Below are positions 17,590-25,370 of a stretch of 64,000 nucleotides of DNA, one piece after another; the stretch's first letter is position 1, and every line of letters starts with the position of its first letter. The translations under genes and the position numbers were made by a program. The stretch is from Streptomyces sp. ITFR-16 (GTDB taxonomy: Bacteria; Actinomycetota; Actinomycetes; Streptomycetales; Streptomycetaceae): the NCBI RefSeq assembly GCF_031844705.1, contig NZ_CP134609.1:3720001-3784000 (forward strand), given 5' to 3'. The notes under the pieces are model-generated. The model ran no database searches, had not been told where the DNA came from, and saw nothing but the letters and a program-made list of their open reading frames with translations.

Positions 17590-19779
17590 TCAGCCGTTGC
17601 GCTTCCAGCGCGGCTTGTCGTCACGGCGGCCGAAGGAACCGGTGTTCGTGCCGGTGTTGGCACCGCGGTGGTCGTCACGGCGGCCGGTCGGGCGGTCGCT
17701 GCCGCCGGAGCGGAAGCCGCCCGACGGACGGTCGTCACGGCGGTCGCGGTTGAACGGACGGTCGCTGCCGCCGGAGCGGAAGCCACCGGACGGGCGGTCG
17801 TCACGACGGTCGCGGTTGAACGACGGGCGGTCGTTGTCGCGGTTGAAGGACGGGCGGTCGTCGCGGCGCTCGAAGGAGCGGCCGCCGCGGTCGTCACGAC
17901 GGTCGTTGCCGCCGGAGCGGAAACCGCCCGACGGACGGTCGTCACGACGGTCGCGGTTGAACGACGGACGGTCGTTGTCACGGCGCTCGAAGGGACGGCC
18001 GCCGCGGTCGTCACGACGGTCGTTGCTGCCGCGGAACGACGGGCGGTCGTTGCTGCCCCGGTAGCCGCTGCCGCCGGTGGGACGGCCGCTGCGCTCGCCG
18101 ACACCGCGGTCGTTGCCGCCCCGGTAGCCGCCGCGGTCGCCACCGCGCTGGTCGCGGTCGCCGCGGTTGTCCCGGCGCTCGTAGTTGCCGCGCTCGTCAC
18201 GACGCTCCTCGCGGGGCGCCGGCTGCTCCGGCACGGACGCGGCGGCCGCGAGGGCGGCCTCCGCCTCGGCGACGGCCTCGGCCACCGCGACCTCGGGGTC
18301 GTCGCCCCGCTCGCGCGCGGCGCGGGCGACCAGCCGGCCGGCCTCCTCGCGCAGCTCCACGGCACGGCGCTGGACGCGCTCGAGCTGCTTGCTGAGCTCG
18401 GCGGCCTCGCGCTCGGCCTGCTTGGCGGCGTTGTTCGCGGAGTCGGCCTGGACCTCGGTGAGCGAGCGGGCGCCGGTGATCTCGGCGACCTCGGGCTCGA
18501 AGACGCCCGCGCCCTGGACGATGTGGCGCGAGGCGTCCACGCCCGCGTCCTCCATCAGGCGGAAGATCTGGCGGCGCTGGTGCGGCAGCGCCAGCGAGAC
18601 CACGACACCGGACTTGCCGGCGCGGGCGGTACGGCCCGAGCGGTGCAGGTAGTCCTTGTGGTCACCGGCCGGGTCCACGTTCAGGACCAGGTCGATGCCG
18701 TCGACGTGGATACCGCGCGCGGCGACGTCGGTCGCGACGAGCGCGTTGACGTAGCCCTTCTTGAAGTCCTCCAGGACCCGCGTACGGGCGCCCTGGGTCA
18801 TGCCGCCGTGCAGCGCGTCCGCCTTGACGCCCGCGTCGACGAGCTGCTCGGCGATGCGGTCGGCGCCCAGCTGGGTGCGGACGAAGATGATGGTGCGGCC
18901 CTTGCGGGCGGCGATGGCGGAGGTGACCGGAGCCTTGTCCTTCGGCTTCACGACGAGGACATGGTGCGACATGGTCGAGACGTTGCCCTGGGCGGAGTCG
19001 ACCTCGTGGGTGACCGGGTTGCTCAGGTAGCGCTTGACCAGGGTGCCGATCTCGTTCTCCATGGTGGCGGAGAAGAGCATGCGCTGGCCGCCGCCGGGGA
19101 TCTGGTCGAGCAGCTCGGTGACCTCGGGCAGGAAGCCCAGGTCGGACATCTGGTCGGCCTCGTCGAGGACGGCGACCTGGACGTTCTCCAGGGAGCAGGC
19201 GCCCCGGTTGATGATGTCGCGCAGCCGGCCCGGGGTGGCGACGAGGACGTCGACACCGCGCTCCAGCGCGTAGATCTGGTTGCCCATCGACGTACCGCCG
19301 CAGACGACCTTCATCTTCAGGCCGAGCACGTCGCCGTACGGCTGCAGTGCGTCCGCGACCTGCATCGCGAGCTCACGCGTCGGGGTCAGGATGATCGCGC
19401 GGGGCTTCTTCTTCTCCGTGTGGCCACCGGCCAGCGCGGCCAGCGTCGGCAGGCCGAAGGAGAGGGTCTTGCCGGAGCCGGTACGGCCACGGCCCAGGAT
19501 GTCCTTGCCGGCCAGGGCGTCCGGGATGGTCGCCGCCTGGATCGGGAAGGGAGCGGTCACACCGTTCTGCGCGAGCTTGCGGACGATGCCCTCGGGCAGG
19601 CCCAGGTCGGCGAAGGTGACGGTCGGCTCGGCGTCGGCCTGCTCGGCCTGGGGGGCGTCCGCCTGGATGGCTTCGGCGGACTCGGCGACGACGGCCTCCG
19701 CGGCAGCGGCGACCTCGTTCAGCTCGTCGTTCTCGACGCTCTGGGGCATGACGGTGTGGTCAGAACTGGAAATTGACAT
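17590..19779 (-). CDS. DEAD-box RNA helicase with RD/RG-rich tail
   Basis: 729 residues. All superfamily-2 DEAD motifs are present: the Q-motif region at about 60-90, GRTGSGKT (Walker A), PTRELA, TPGR, VLDEADQM, LFSATM, ARGIHVDG and HRSGRTARAGK. The last 190 residues are a disordered tail built from imperfect repeats of FNRDRRDDRPSGGFRSGG. RG-rich tails bind RNA non-specifically and can drive condensate formation. The enzyme probably unwinds structured RNA in ribosome assembly or mRNA turnover, especially in the cold. The ATG at 19779 has only a weak ribosome site, and an ATG at 19749 is possible. The frame is open further upstream but without support. Confidence 0.93.
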   Translation of the reverse strand: MSISSSDHTVMPQSVENDELNEVAAAAEAVVAESAEAIQADAPQAEQADAEPTVTFADLGLPEGIVRKLAQNGVTAPFPIQAATIPDALAGKDILGRGRTGSGKTLSFGLPTLAALAGGHTEKKKPRAIILTPTRELAMQVADALQPYGDVLGLKMKVVCGGTSMGNQIYALERGVDVLVATPGRLRDIINRGACSLENVQVAVLDEADQMSDLGFLPEVTELLDQIPGGGQRMLFSATMENEIGTLVKRYLSNPVTHEVDSAQGNVSTMSHHVLVVKPKDKAPVTSAIAARKGRTIIFVRTQLGADRIAEQLVDAGVKADALHGGMTQGARTRVLEDFKKGYVNALVATDVAARGIHVDGIDLVLNVDPAGDHKDYLHRSGRTARAGKSGVVVSLALPHQRRQIFRLMEDAGVDASRHIVQGAGVFEPEVAEITGARSLTEVQADSANNAAKQAEREAAELSKQLERVQRRAVELREEAGRLVARAARERGDDPEVAVAEAVAEAEAALAAAASVPEQPAPREERRDERGNYERRDNRGDRDQRGGDRGGYRGGNDRGVGERSGRPTGGSGYRGSNDRPSFRGSNDRRDDRGGRPFERRDNDRPSFNRDRRDDRPSGGFRSGGNDRRDDRGGRSFERRDDRPSFNRDNDRPSFNRDRRDDRPSGGFRSGGSDRPFNRDRRDDRPSGGFRSGGSDRPTGRRDDHRGANTGTNTGSFGRRDDKPRWKRNG

Positions 19780-19989
19780 GCGAAATGCGAAACCTTCCGG
19801 AGTCTCGGCACGCGCCCGTAACTCCGTGATTCGCAATTTCGACCGCCTCAATGCGGTCCAGCCACGGCAAGGGAGAGTACGCGCCACACGGCGCTCTTCT
19901 GTGTCGGCGCCGGGCAATGGGATCAAACGATCTACCACCATACGCACTCTCACCCACATCGCGCAAACCGCCCCCGCCGACCGCCCCCG

Positions 19990-20559
19990 TCAGGCGGGTC
20001 CCACCTGCGGTGATGCCTCGGGAGTCCGCGTCCACTCCGAGGCGCCCGGCGCACCCATCGCCTGGTTGCGGAACTGCGCGGCCGGCGAAGCGGAGGGCAC
20101 CGGCTCGGCCTCCGAGGGCACCGGTTCCGGCTCCGGCGGGTCCGGCGGCTGCGGGGTCTGCGGCGCGCCGGGCCCCTGGTCCGACGGAGCGGGTGATTCC
20201 GGCTGCTCGGGGGCGCCGGGCCGGGCCGCCGACAGCGCGGGCGCCGGGCGACGGCCGCCCCGGGCCTGATCGGGGCCGCCGGACTCCGTACCGGGGCTGC
20301 CCGAGGGGGAGGCGGAGGCGCTCGGGTCGTCCGAACCGGCGCCCGGCCGGTCGCCGTGCGCCCCGGAGCCGCCGGTACGGGCGTGGCCGGTGCCGGCCAC
20401 CGTGGCGCCGTCGGGCTCGGCCGCCGCCCCCTTCGGCGCGGCGGTATGCGAGGGCTCGGGTTTCCCGCCGTCACCGCCGATGCTCATACAGCCGGTGGAC
20501 GTGGCGATCGTCACAACGGTGACGGCCGCCCAGCGGACGGGGGCGGGCAACTGGCGCAC
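19990..20559 (-). CDS. Pro/Ser/Glu-rich lipoprotein
   Basis: 189 residues from a GTG with GGAGGTG seven nt upstream. The N-terminus (RQLPAPVRWAAVTVVTIATSTGC) is a lipoprotein signal peptide with lipobox TSTGC. The mature protein is low-complexity throughout, rich in Pro, Ser, Ala, Gly and Glu, with a PPEPEPVPSEAEPVPSASP stretch, and contains no fold that I recognise. It is probably a wall-spanning or surface-exposed tether. The function is unknown. The frame extends upstream, but the signal peptide and ribosome site favour this start. Confidence 0.7.
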   Translation of the reverse strand: MRQLPAPVRWAAVTVVTIATSTGCMSIGGDGGKPEPSHTAAPKGAAAEPDGATVAGTGHARTGGSGAHGDRPGAGSDDPSASASPSGSPGTESGGPDQARGGRRPAPALSAARPGAPEQPESPAPSDQGPGAPQTPQPPDPPEPEPVPSEAEPVPSASPAAQFRNQAMGAPGASEWTRTPEASPQVGPA

Positions 20560-20721
20560 AGGGGCACCTCCGGGGGCGCGAGGAAGGACGGAGCCGGACG
20601 GAAACGAGCCGGGAGCGCTGTGCCCAACTCCCGCCGCCCCGCCGGGGACACGCCCCCGGACAGGTCCGCACACCTCATTCACACCTCACGGCGCACCGCC
20701 CGGAACGCACGCCCCTCCCCC

Positions 20722-21072
20722 TCACCCGTAACCGAGCGCGTGCAGCCTCTCGTCGTCGATGCCGAAGTGGTGGGCGATCTCGTGGACGACCGTGATCTCC
20801 GTCTCCGCGACGACGTCCTCGCGCGTCGCGCACATCCGCAGCGTCGGCCCCCGGTAGATGGTGATCCGGTCGGGCAGCACGCCCGCGTACCACTCGCCGC
20901 GCTCGGTCAGCGGGGTGCCCTCGTAGAGCCCGAGGAGTTCCGGATCATCGGACTCCGGCTCGTCCTCGACGAACACCGCGACGTTGTCCATCAGCCGCGT
21001 CAGCTCCGGCGGGATCCGGTCCAGGGCCTCGCCGACCAGTTCCTCGAACGCTTCCCGCGTCATCTCCAGCAC
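20722..21072 (-). CDS. Small zincin-like metallopeptidase family protein
   Basis: 116 residues from a GTG (reading VLEMTREAFEEL). The C-terminus carries HEIAHHFGIDDERL, an HExxHxxGxxD zinc-binding site as in minimal zincins of the MppA/DUF1025 type. Structures of this family show a compact protease-like fold, but no substrate is known. An ATG three codons in is possible, but the related sequences I recall begin with MLEMTRE. The frame upstream of the GTG overlaps the divergent metallophosphoesterase gene and is not used. It is short but strongly patterned, so the gene is well supported. Confidence 0.88.
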   Translation of the reverse strand: MLEMTREAFEELVGEALDRIPPELTRLMDNVAVFVEDEPESDDPELLGLYEGTPLTERGEWYAGVLPDRITIYRGPTLRMCATREDVVAETEITVVHEIAHHFGIDDERLHALGYG

Positions 21073-21176
21073 CCCGCCATTGTCACGTACGGCCGCCGGA
21101 TGCGCCCCGGAGCACGGGCGGCGAACCCGGGCACCGCACGGGCATACCTGCTCCCGGACCGGGGCATAGGCGCCCA

Positions 21177-22709
21177 ATGGTCCGCGTCCGGCAGTTCCTC
21201 CGTCCCCGGCCCCGCCCCGGCCGCCGCCCCCGCCCGCCCGGCGGTCCGCTCACCGTCTCGCCGCGCCCCTTCGTCCGCGCCCTGGGCCTGGTCACCGTCG
21301 TGCTGTTCGGCGCCTGGCTGGGGCTGCTGGTCGTCGGCAGTGTCCGGACGCCTGTCGGCCCCATGGACACGACCATGACCCTGCGGCCCTCCCTCACGGG
21401 CGGCACCAAGATCAACGTCTCTCCGCTCGGGGCCCTGGAGCTGGACTCCCACCACGCCCCGGTCCGGCTCGACGTCGATGTCGACCGGCTGGACCCGGTC
21501 CGCTCCCAGGCCCTGGTCCAGCACCCCGAGCGCCTCGCGGGCCTCCAGGACGAGGTGGGCGGGGACGTCGCGGCCGGGACCCGCGAGCTCGCCGTGCGCT
21601 CCTGCGTCGCGGTGGTCTCCGGCGCCACCGCGCTCGGCCTCGCCGTCTACCGCAGGCCCCGGCGCGCCCTGGCCGCCGGGGGCCTCGCGCTCGCCCTGCT
21701 GGCCGCGTCCGGCCTCGGCGCGTACGCCACCTGGAATCCGAAGTCGGTCCTGGAGCCCCGGTTCTCCGGACTGCTCTCCAGCGCGCCCTCCGTGGTCGGC
21801 GACGCCCGCTCGATCGTCACCGACTTCGACGTCTACCAGCAGGAACTGGCCCGGCTGGTCACCAACGTCACCAAGCTGTACGACGCCACCTCGACGCTCC
21901 CCGTGTACAGCCCGGACCCCGCCACCCTCCGCGTCCTGCACGTCTCCGACATCCACCTCAACCCGGCGGCGTGGCACATCATCGGCTCGCTCGTGGAGCA
22001 GTACGACATCGACGTGATCATCGACTCCGGCGACACGATGGACCACGGCGCCGCCGTCGAGAACAGCTTCCTTGACCCGATCAGCGATCTCGGCGCCCCC
22101 TACATCTGGGTGCGCGGCAACCACGACTCGGCGGTGACGCAGAAGTACCTGGAGCAGAAGAAACGGTTCAGGAACGTGCATGTGCTGGACGAGGGCCGGG
22201 CGGTCAGCGTCGGCGGCCTGCGGGTCGCGGGCATCGGGGACCCGCAGTTCACCCCCGACCGCACCGGGCCCGAACAGGCCGAGGACGTGGAGGGGACGGC
22301 GGGCGACCGGCTCGCCGCCGCCCTGGAGGAGCAGCGGCGGGCCGGCACCCCCGTCGACATCGCCGTGGCCCACGAACCGGAGGCGGCCCGCCGGACGGAC
22401 GGGTCGGTCCCGCTCGCCCTGGCCGGCCATGTGCACCACCGGCAGAACGAGCTCATGAAGGGCGGCACCCGGCTGATGATCGAGGGATCCACGGGCGGCG
22501 GCGGGCTGCGAGCCGTACAGAACAAGAAGCCCGAACAGGTCCTCGCCTCGGTCCTCTATCTGGACCGCTCCACCCGCCGTCTGCAGGCCTGGGACGAGAT
22601 CACGCTGGGCGGGCTCGGCCTGACGACGGCCGAGGTCAGCCGCCATCTGCCGGCGGAGAAGACGGCCGTCCCGAGCGCACCCCCGACCTCCCCCACCCCC
22701 TCGCCGTAA
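21177..22709 (+). CDS. Membrane-anchored metallophosphoesterase
   Basis: 510 residues. A basic Arg/Pro-rich N-terminus is followed by a transmembrane segment at about 35-55 and another near 165-185. The calcineurin-like domain occupies about residues 255-480 with the complete metal site: HVSDIHLN, DSGDTMDHG, WVRGNHD, AVAHEPE and LAGHVHHRQ. It should hydrolyse a phosphodiester or phosphomonoester outside the membrane; the substrate is unknown. The C-terminus is Pro/Ser/Thr-rich. It is divergent from the zincin gene, with 104 nt between starts, and is followed by a tRNA cluster. Confidence 0.88.
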   Translation: MVRVRQFLRPRPRPGRRPRPPGGPLTVSPRPFVRALGLVTVVLFGAWLGLLVVGSVRTPVGPMDTTMTLRPSLTGGTKINVSPLGALELDSHHAPVRLDVDVDRLDPVRSQALVQHPERLAGLQDEVGGDVAAGTRELAVRSCVAVVSGATALGLAVYRRPRRALAAGGLALALLAASGLGAYATWNPKSVLEPRFSGLLSSAPSVVGDARSIVTDFDVYQQELARLVTNVTKLYDATSTLPVYSPDPATLRVLHVSDIHLNPAAWHIIGSLVEQYDIDVIIDSGDTMDHGAAVENSFLDPISDLGAPYIWVRGNHDSAVTQKYLEQKKRFRNVHVLDEGRAVSVGGLRVAGIGDPQFTPDRTGPEQAEDVEGTAGDRLAAALEEQRRAGTPVDIAVAHEPEAARRTDGSVPLALAGHVHHRQNELMKGGTRLMIEGSTGGGGLRAVQNKKPEQVLASVLYLDRSTRRLQAWDEITLGGLGLTTAEVSRHLPAEKTAVPSAPPTSPTPSP

Positions 22710-22789
22710 ACCGTTTTGGCGATAGCTGCCGCCATCCCATATGCTTCTCACGTCCCCGACGCGCTGGAAAGCGCGCAGGTGGGCCCTTA

Positions 22790-22862
22790 GCCCTCATCGT
22801 CTAGTGGCCCAGGACGCCGCCCTTTCAAGGCGGTAGCACGGGTTCGAATCCCGTTGGGGGCA
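22790..22862 (+). tRNA. tRNA-Glu(TTC)
   Basis: A complete cloverleaf with a 7-bp acceptor stem including one G-U pair, anticodon TTC and T-loop TTCGAAT. It is first of a three-gene tRNA cluster. CCA is not encoded. Confidence 0.96.
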
Positions 22863-22900
22863 CGCTTAAACGTGTGCGAGACTTGTCTCGCACATTGCTT

Positions 22901-22975
22901 GGTCCTGTGGAGCAGTTTGGAGTGCTCGCCACCCTGTCAAGGTGGAGGCCGCGGGTTCAAATCCCGTCAGGACCG
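22901..22975 (+). tRNA. tRNA-Asp(GTC), copy 1
   Basis: A complete cloverleaf with acceptor arms GGTCCTG/CAGGACC and anticodon GTC. It is identical over its full length to the copy at 29434-29508. Confidence 0.96.
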
Positions 22976-22997
22976 CTGCAGCCCGTATGAGCTGCGT

Positions 22998-23074
22998 GGC
23001 TGGGTAGCTCAGTTGGTACGAGCGATCGCCTGAAAAGCGATAGGTCGCCGGTTCGATCCCGGCCCCAGCCACCA
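22998..23074 (+). tRNA. tRNA-Phe(GAA)
   Basis: A complete cloverleaf with acceptor arms GGCTGGG/CCCAGCC and anticodon GAA. CCA is encoded in the gene, unlike the two tRNAs before it. Confidence 0.96.
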
Positions 23075-23076
23075 CC

Positions 23077-23107
23077 CGAAGGCCCCGTCCGATGGACGGG
23101 GCCTTCG
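23077..23107. terminator. Stem-loop after the tRNA cluster
   Basis: Perfect 14-bp arms at 23077-23090 and 23094-23107 with a 3-nt loop. It lies between the rightward tRNA-Phe and the stop of the leftward CcdA-like gene, so it probably terminates both. Confidence 0.85.
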
Positions 23108-23112
23108 CCGTG

Positions 23113-23976
23113 TCAGGCGCCCTCCCGGTCGGCGGTGTTCGGCACGTCCGCGTCCGTGTCCCGGCGACGGGCAGCCCGTACCGCGAGCACCAGCAGCACC
23201 ACGGCCACCACCGCGACGAGCAGCACCGCGTCCGGGACGCGCGCGCCGAGGCCGCCCGCCCACTGCTCGACGGCGAACGACTGGTCCACGTCCAGCAGTC
23301 CGGGCAGCGCGGTCGTCCCGTCGTACACCAGGAACAGCACGCCGAGGCCGATGAAGAAGAGCCCCGACAGCAGGGTCGTGGTGTGCAGTTCGAACCGGCC
23401 CAGCCGCAGGACCCGGCCGCGCAGCCAGGCCCGGCGCCCCAGCTCGAACCGCTCCCAGAGCAGTGCCAGCACGAACAGCGGTACCGCCATGCCCAGCGCG
23501 TAGACGGCCAGCAGCAGTCCCCCGTACGCCGGGCTGCCGCTGACGGCCGCGACGGTCAGGACGCTGCCCAGGATCGGGCCCGCGCAAAAACCGGCCAGGC
23601 CGTAGACCGCGCCGAGGGCGTAGACGGACAGCGCCGTCGTGGGGCGGATCCGGCCGCTGAGGGCGGTGATCCGGCGCGAGGCGAATCCCAGCCCGGCGAT
23701 CTGGGCGGCGCCCAGACCGATGATCAGCCAGCCCGCCGCGAGGACGAGCGCGTCGCGGTGGCCGTAGAAGAACCGTCCGGCGTACGAACCCGCCGCGCCC
23801 AGCGGGACGAGTGTGGTCGCCAGACCCGCGTAGAAGATCCCGGTTCGGGCGAGCAGCCGGGAGGCGGAGTCGATGGAGTATGCGAAGAAGGCGGGGAGCA
23901 GCAGGGCGCTGCACGGGCTGAGCAGAGCCAGCAGCCCGCCGAGAAGGGCGGCGAAGTAGCCGGTGTCCGCCGTCAC
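23113..23976 (-). CDS. CcdA-like membrane thiol-disulfide transporter
   Basis: 287 residues with about seven transmembrane segments. The paired cysteines expected of CcdA/DsbD-beta are present: LSPCSALLLPA in the first segment and GLAGFCAGPILGS in a later one. Such proteins carry reducing power from cytoplasmic thioredoxin across the membrane to extracytoplasmic thiol proteins. The GTG start overlaps the stop of the DsbA-like gene by 4 nt (GTGA), so the two are translationally coupled. The pair probably works together: this protein would keep the neighbouring thioredoxin-fold protein reduced. The last 30 residues are a basic and acidic cytoplasmic tail. Confidence 0.88.
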   Translation of the reverse strand: MTADTGYFAALLGGLLALLSPCSALLLPAFFAYSIDSASRLLARTGIFYAGLATTLVPLGAAGSYAGRFFYGHRDALVLAAGWLIIGLGAAQIAGLGFASRRITALSGRIRPTTALSVYALGAVYGLAGFCAGPILGSVLTVAAVSGSPAYGGLLLAVYALGMAVPLFVLALLWERFELGRRAWLRGRVLRLGRFELHTTTLLSGLFFIGLGVLFLVYDGTTALPGLLDVDQSFAVEQWAGGLGARVPDAVLLVAVVAVVLLVLAVRAARRRDTDADVPNTADREGA

Positions 23977-24803
23977 TTCGCCGAGCCCTTGTCGTCCCGT
24001 CCCGCGCTGCTCCCCGCGCCTGCGGGACCCTTGTCGTCCTTCGCCCGGGCCGCGGCCTGTTCGATGGCCCGGGTGAAGGTCCCGGCGGACTGCGCGCCCG
24101 CGATCGGGCGGCCGTTGACCAGGAAGGACGGGGTGGAGGTCGCGCCGATCCCGTACCCCTGCTCCTGGTCGTCGCCCACCGCGGCCGCGGCGGCCGCGCC
24201 GTCCGTGTCGGTGGCGAAGCGGTCCAGGTCGGGCACCCCGGCCTGCCGGGCGAGCTCCTTGAGGCGGTCCTTGCCGAACCCCTTCTCCTTGGCGCCCTCG
24301 GCGTACGCGGCGCGGTGGAACTCCCAGAAGCGGCCCTGCTGTCCGGCGGCCCAGGAGGCGCGGGCGGCGGCCTCGGACTCGGCGCCGAAGATCGGGAAGT
24401 TGCGCCACTCGATGCGCAGGGTGCCGTCGTCCACGTACTTCTTCACCAGGGCGGGTTCGGTGTCCCGGGCGAACTTCGCGCAGTAGCCGCACTTGAAGTC
24501 GGCGTACTCGATGAGAACGACGGGTGCGTCCGGGCGGCCCAGGGCCAGCTTGTCGCCCGCGTCGCGGCGGGCGAGTTTCGCCAGCTCGGGGTAGACGCCG
24601 GCTTCCGGGTCGGCCGTGACACCGGCGACCACAGGGGAGGAGCCGCCGGGTGCGTCGGGGGCGGTGGCGCGGTAGGAGACGTAGCCGAACAGCGCGGCGG
24701 CGACGAGGACTCCGGCGCCGTAGACCAGCGGCTTGCGGGACGGCTTGGAGGACTTCGGGGACTTCGGGGACTTCGGGGACGGCTTGGGCGTGGACATGGG
24801 CAT
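23973..24803 (-). CDS. DsbA-like thioredoxin-fold protein, membrane-anchored
   Basis: 276 residues. A Lys/Ser/Pro-rich cytoplasmic start (repeats of PKSPKS) is followed by one transmembrane segment at about 27-47 and an extracytoplasmic DSBA domain. The active-site motif is FKCGYCAKF at about residue 103; the cis-Pro loop TSTPSFLVNGRPI follows near residue 222. It should catalyse disulfide formation or reduction in exported proteins. The start ATG at 24803 has CGGAG six nt upstream. It is coupled by a 4-nt overlap to the CcdA-like gene. The tail after residue 250 is Lys/Asp/Gly-rich and disordered. Confidence 0.9.
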   Translation of the reverse strand: MPMSTPKPSPKSPKSPKSSKPSRKPLVYGAGVLVAAALFGYVSYRATAPDAPGGSSPVVAGVTADPEAGVYPELAKLARRDAGDKLALGRPDAPVVLIEYADFKCGYCAKFARDTEPALVKKYVDDGTLRIEWRNFPIFGAESEAAARASWAAGQQGRFWEFHRAAYAEGAKEKGFGKDRLKELARQAGVPDLDRFATDTDGAAAAAAVGDDQEQGYGIGATSTPSFLVNGRPIAGAQSAGTFTRAIEQAAARAKDDKGPAGAGSSAGRDDKGSAK

Positions 24804-24862
24804 GCGGAACTCCGGACCGGTGATGCGGGAGGAAAAGGGGAAGCAGAGGGCCGGCGGGCCGT

Positions 24863-25222
24863 CTACACCCGCAGTACGGAGAGTTCCACCGGGCCCGGCG
24901 CGGCCGCGTCCGGACCGCGCAGGGGCATCGGCGCGGGCGCCCGGACCGGCTCGGGTCCGTTGGCGGCGGGCAGGCCCCATTCGGCGAGGCCGGGCGCCTG
25001 GTCGTGGGCCGCGCGGGCCCGGCCCGGGACGGCCGGTTCGGTGCCGTCGCGGCGGTCGCCGCTGCCGCAGCCGGGGACGCCGTCGCCGCCGTCCACCGCG
25101 ACGGCGGCGACGGGCGCCGGTTCGCGGTCCGGTGCGTCGGCCACCGCCGCGGAAGGTCCGCAGAACAGCCCGAGCACCACCGCGAGCGCCGCCACCAGGC
25201 AGCACCACTGCGAACGGGACAC
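24863..25222 (-). CDS. Small secreted protein of unknown function
   Basis: 119 residues from a GTG with GGAAGG about 8 nt upstream. The N-terminal 28 residues (RSQWCCLVAALAVVLGLFCG) form a signal peptide containing three cysteines. The mature part is Pro/Ala/Gly/Asp-rich with a lone cysteine in VPGCGSGDRR. There is no recognisable domain. It is 59 nt upstream of the DsbA-like gene on the same strand and so is probably the first gene of that operon. A link to thiol chemistry is only a guess from position. Confidence 0.6.
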   Translation of the reverse strand: MSRSQWCCLVAALAVVLGLFCGPSAAVADAPDREPAPVAAVAVDGGDGVPGCGSGDRRDGTEPAVPGRARAAHDQAPGLAEWGLPAANGPEPVRAPAPMPLRGPDAAAPGPVELSVLRV

Positions 25223-25370
25223 GGGCTCGGGCCTTCCGGCAGAGGATGATCAGCTGTCCGGAATGGTACGTGCTGTGACCGTGGCGTCCCCCACCGTGCG
25301 GGTCCCGTGACCGAGGCCGCGCGAAATAGGTTCGCCGTTCCTCGGGCCCGGGTGAGATCCTGGGACCCGT

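Noticed and set aside
17600..18100. CRISPR-like regular repeats
   Set aside because: The repeats are in-frame codons of the helicase tail, imperfect, and without unique spacers. No CRISPR array was found anywhere in the window.
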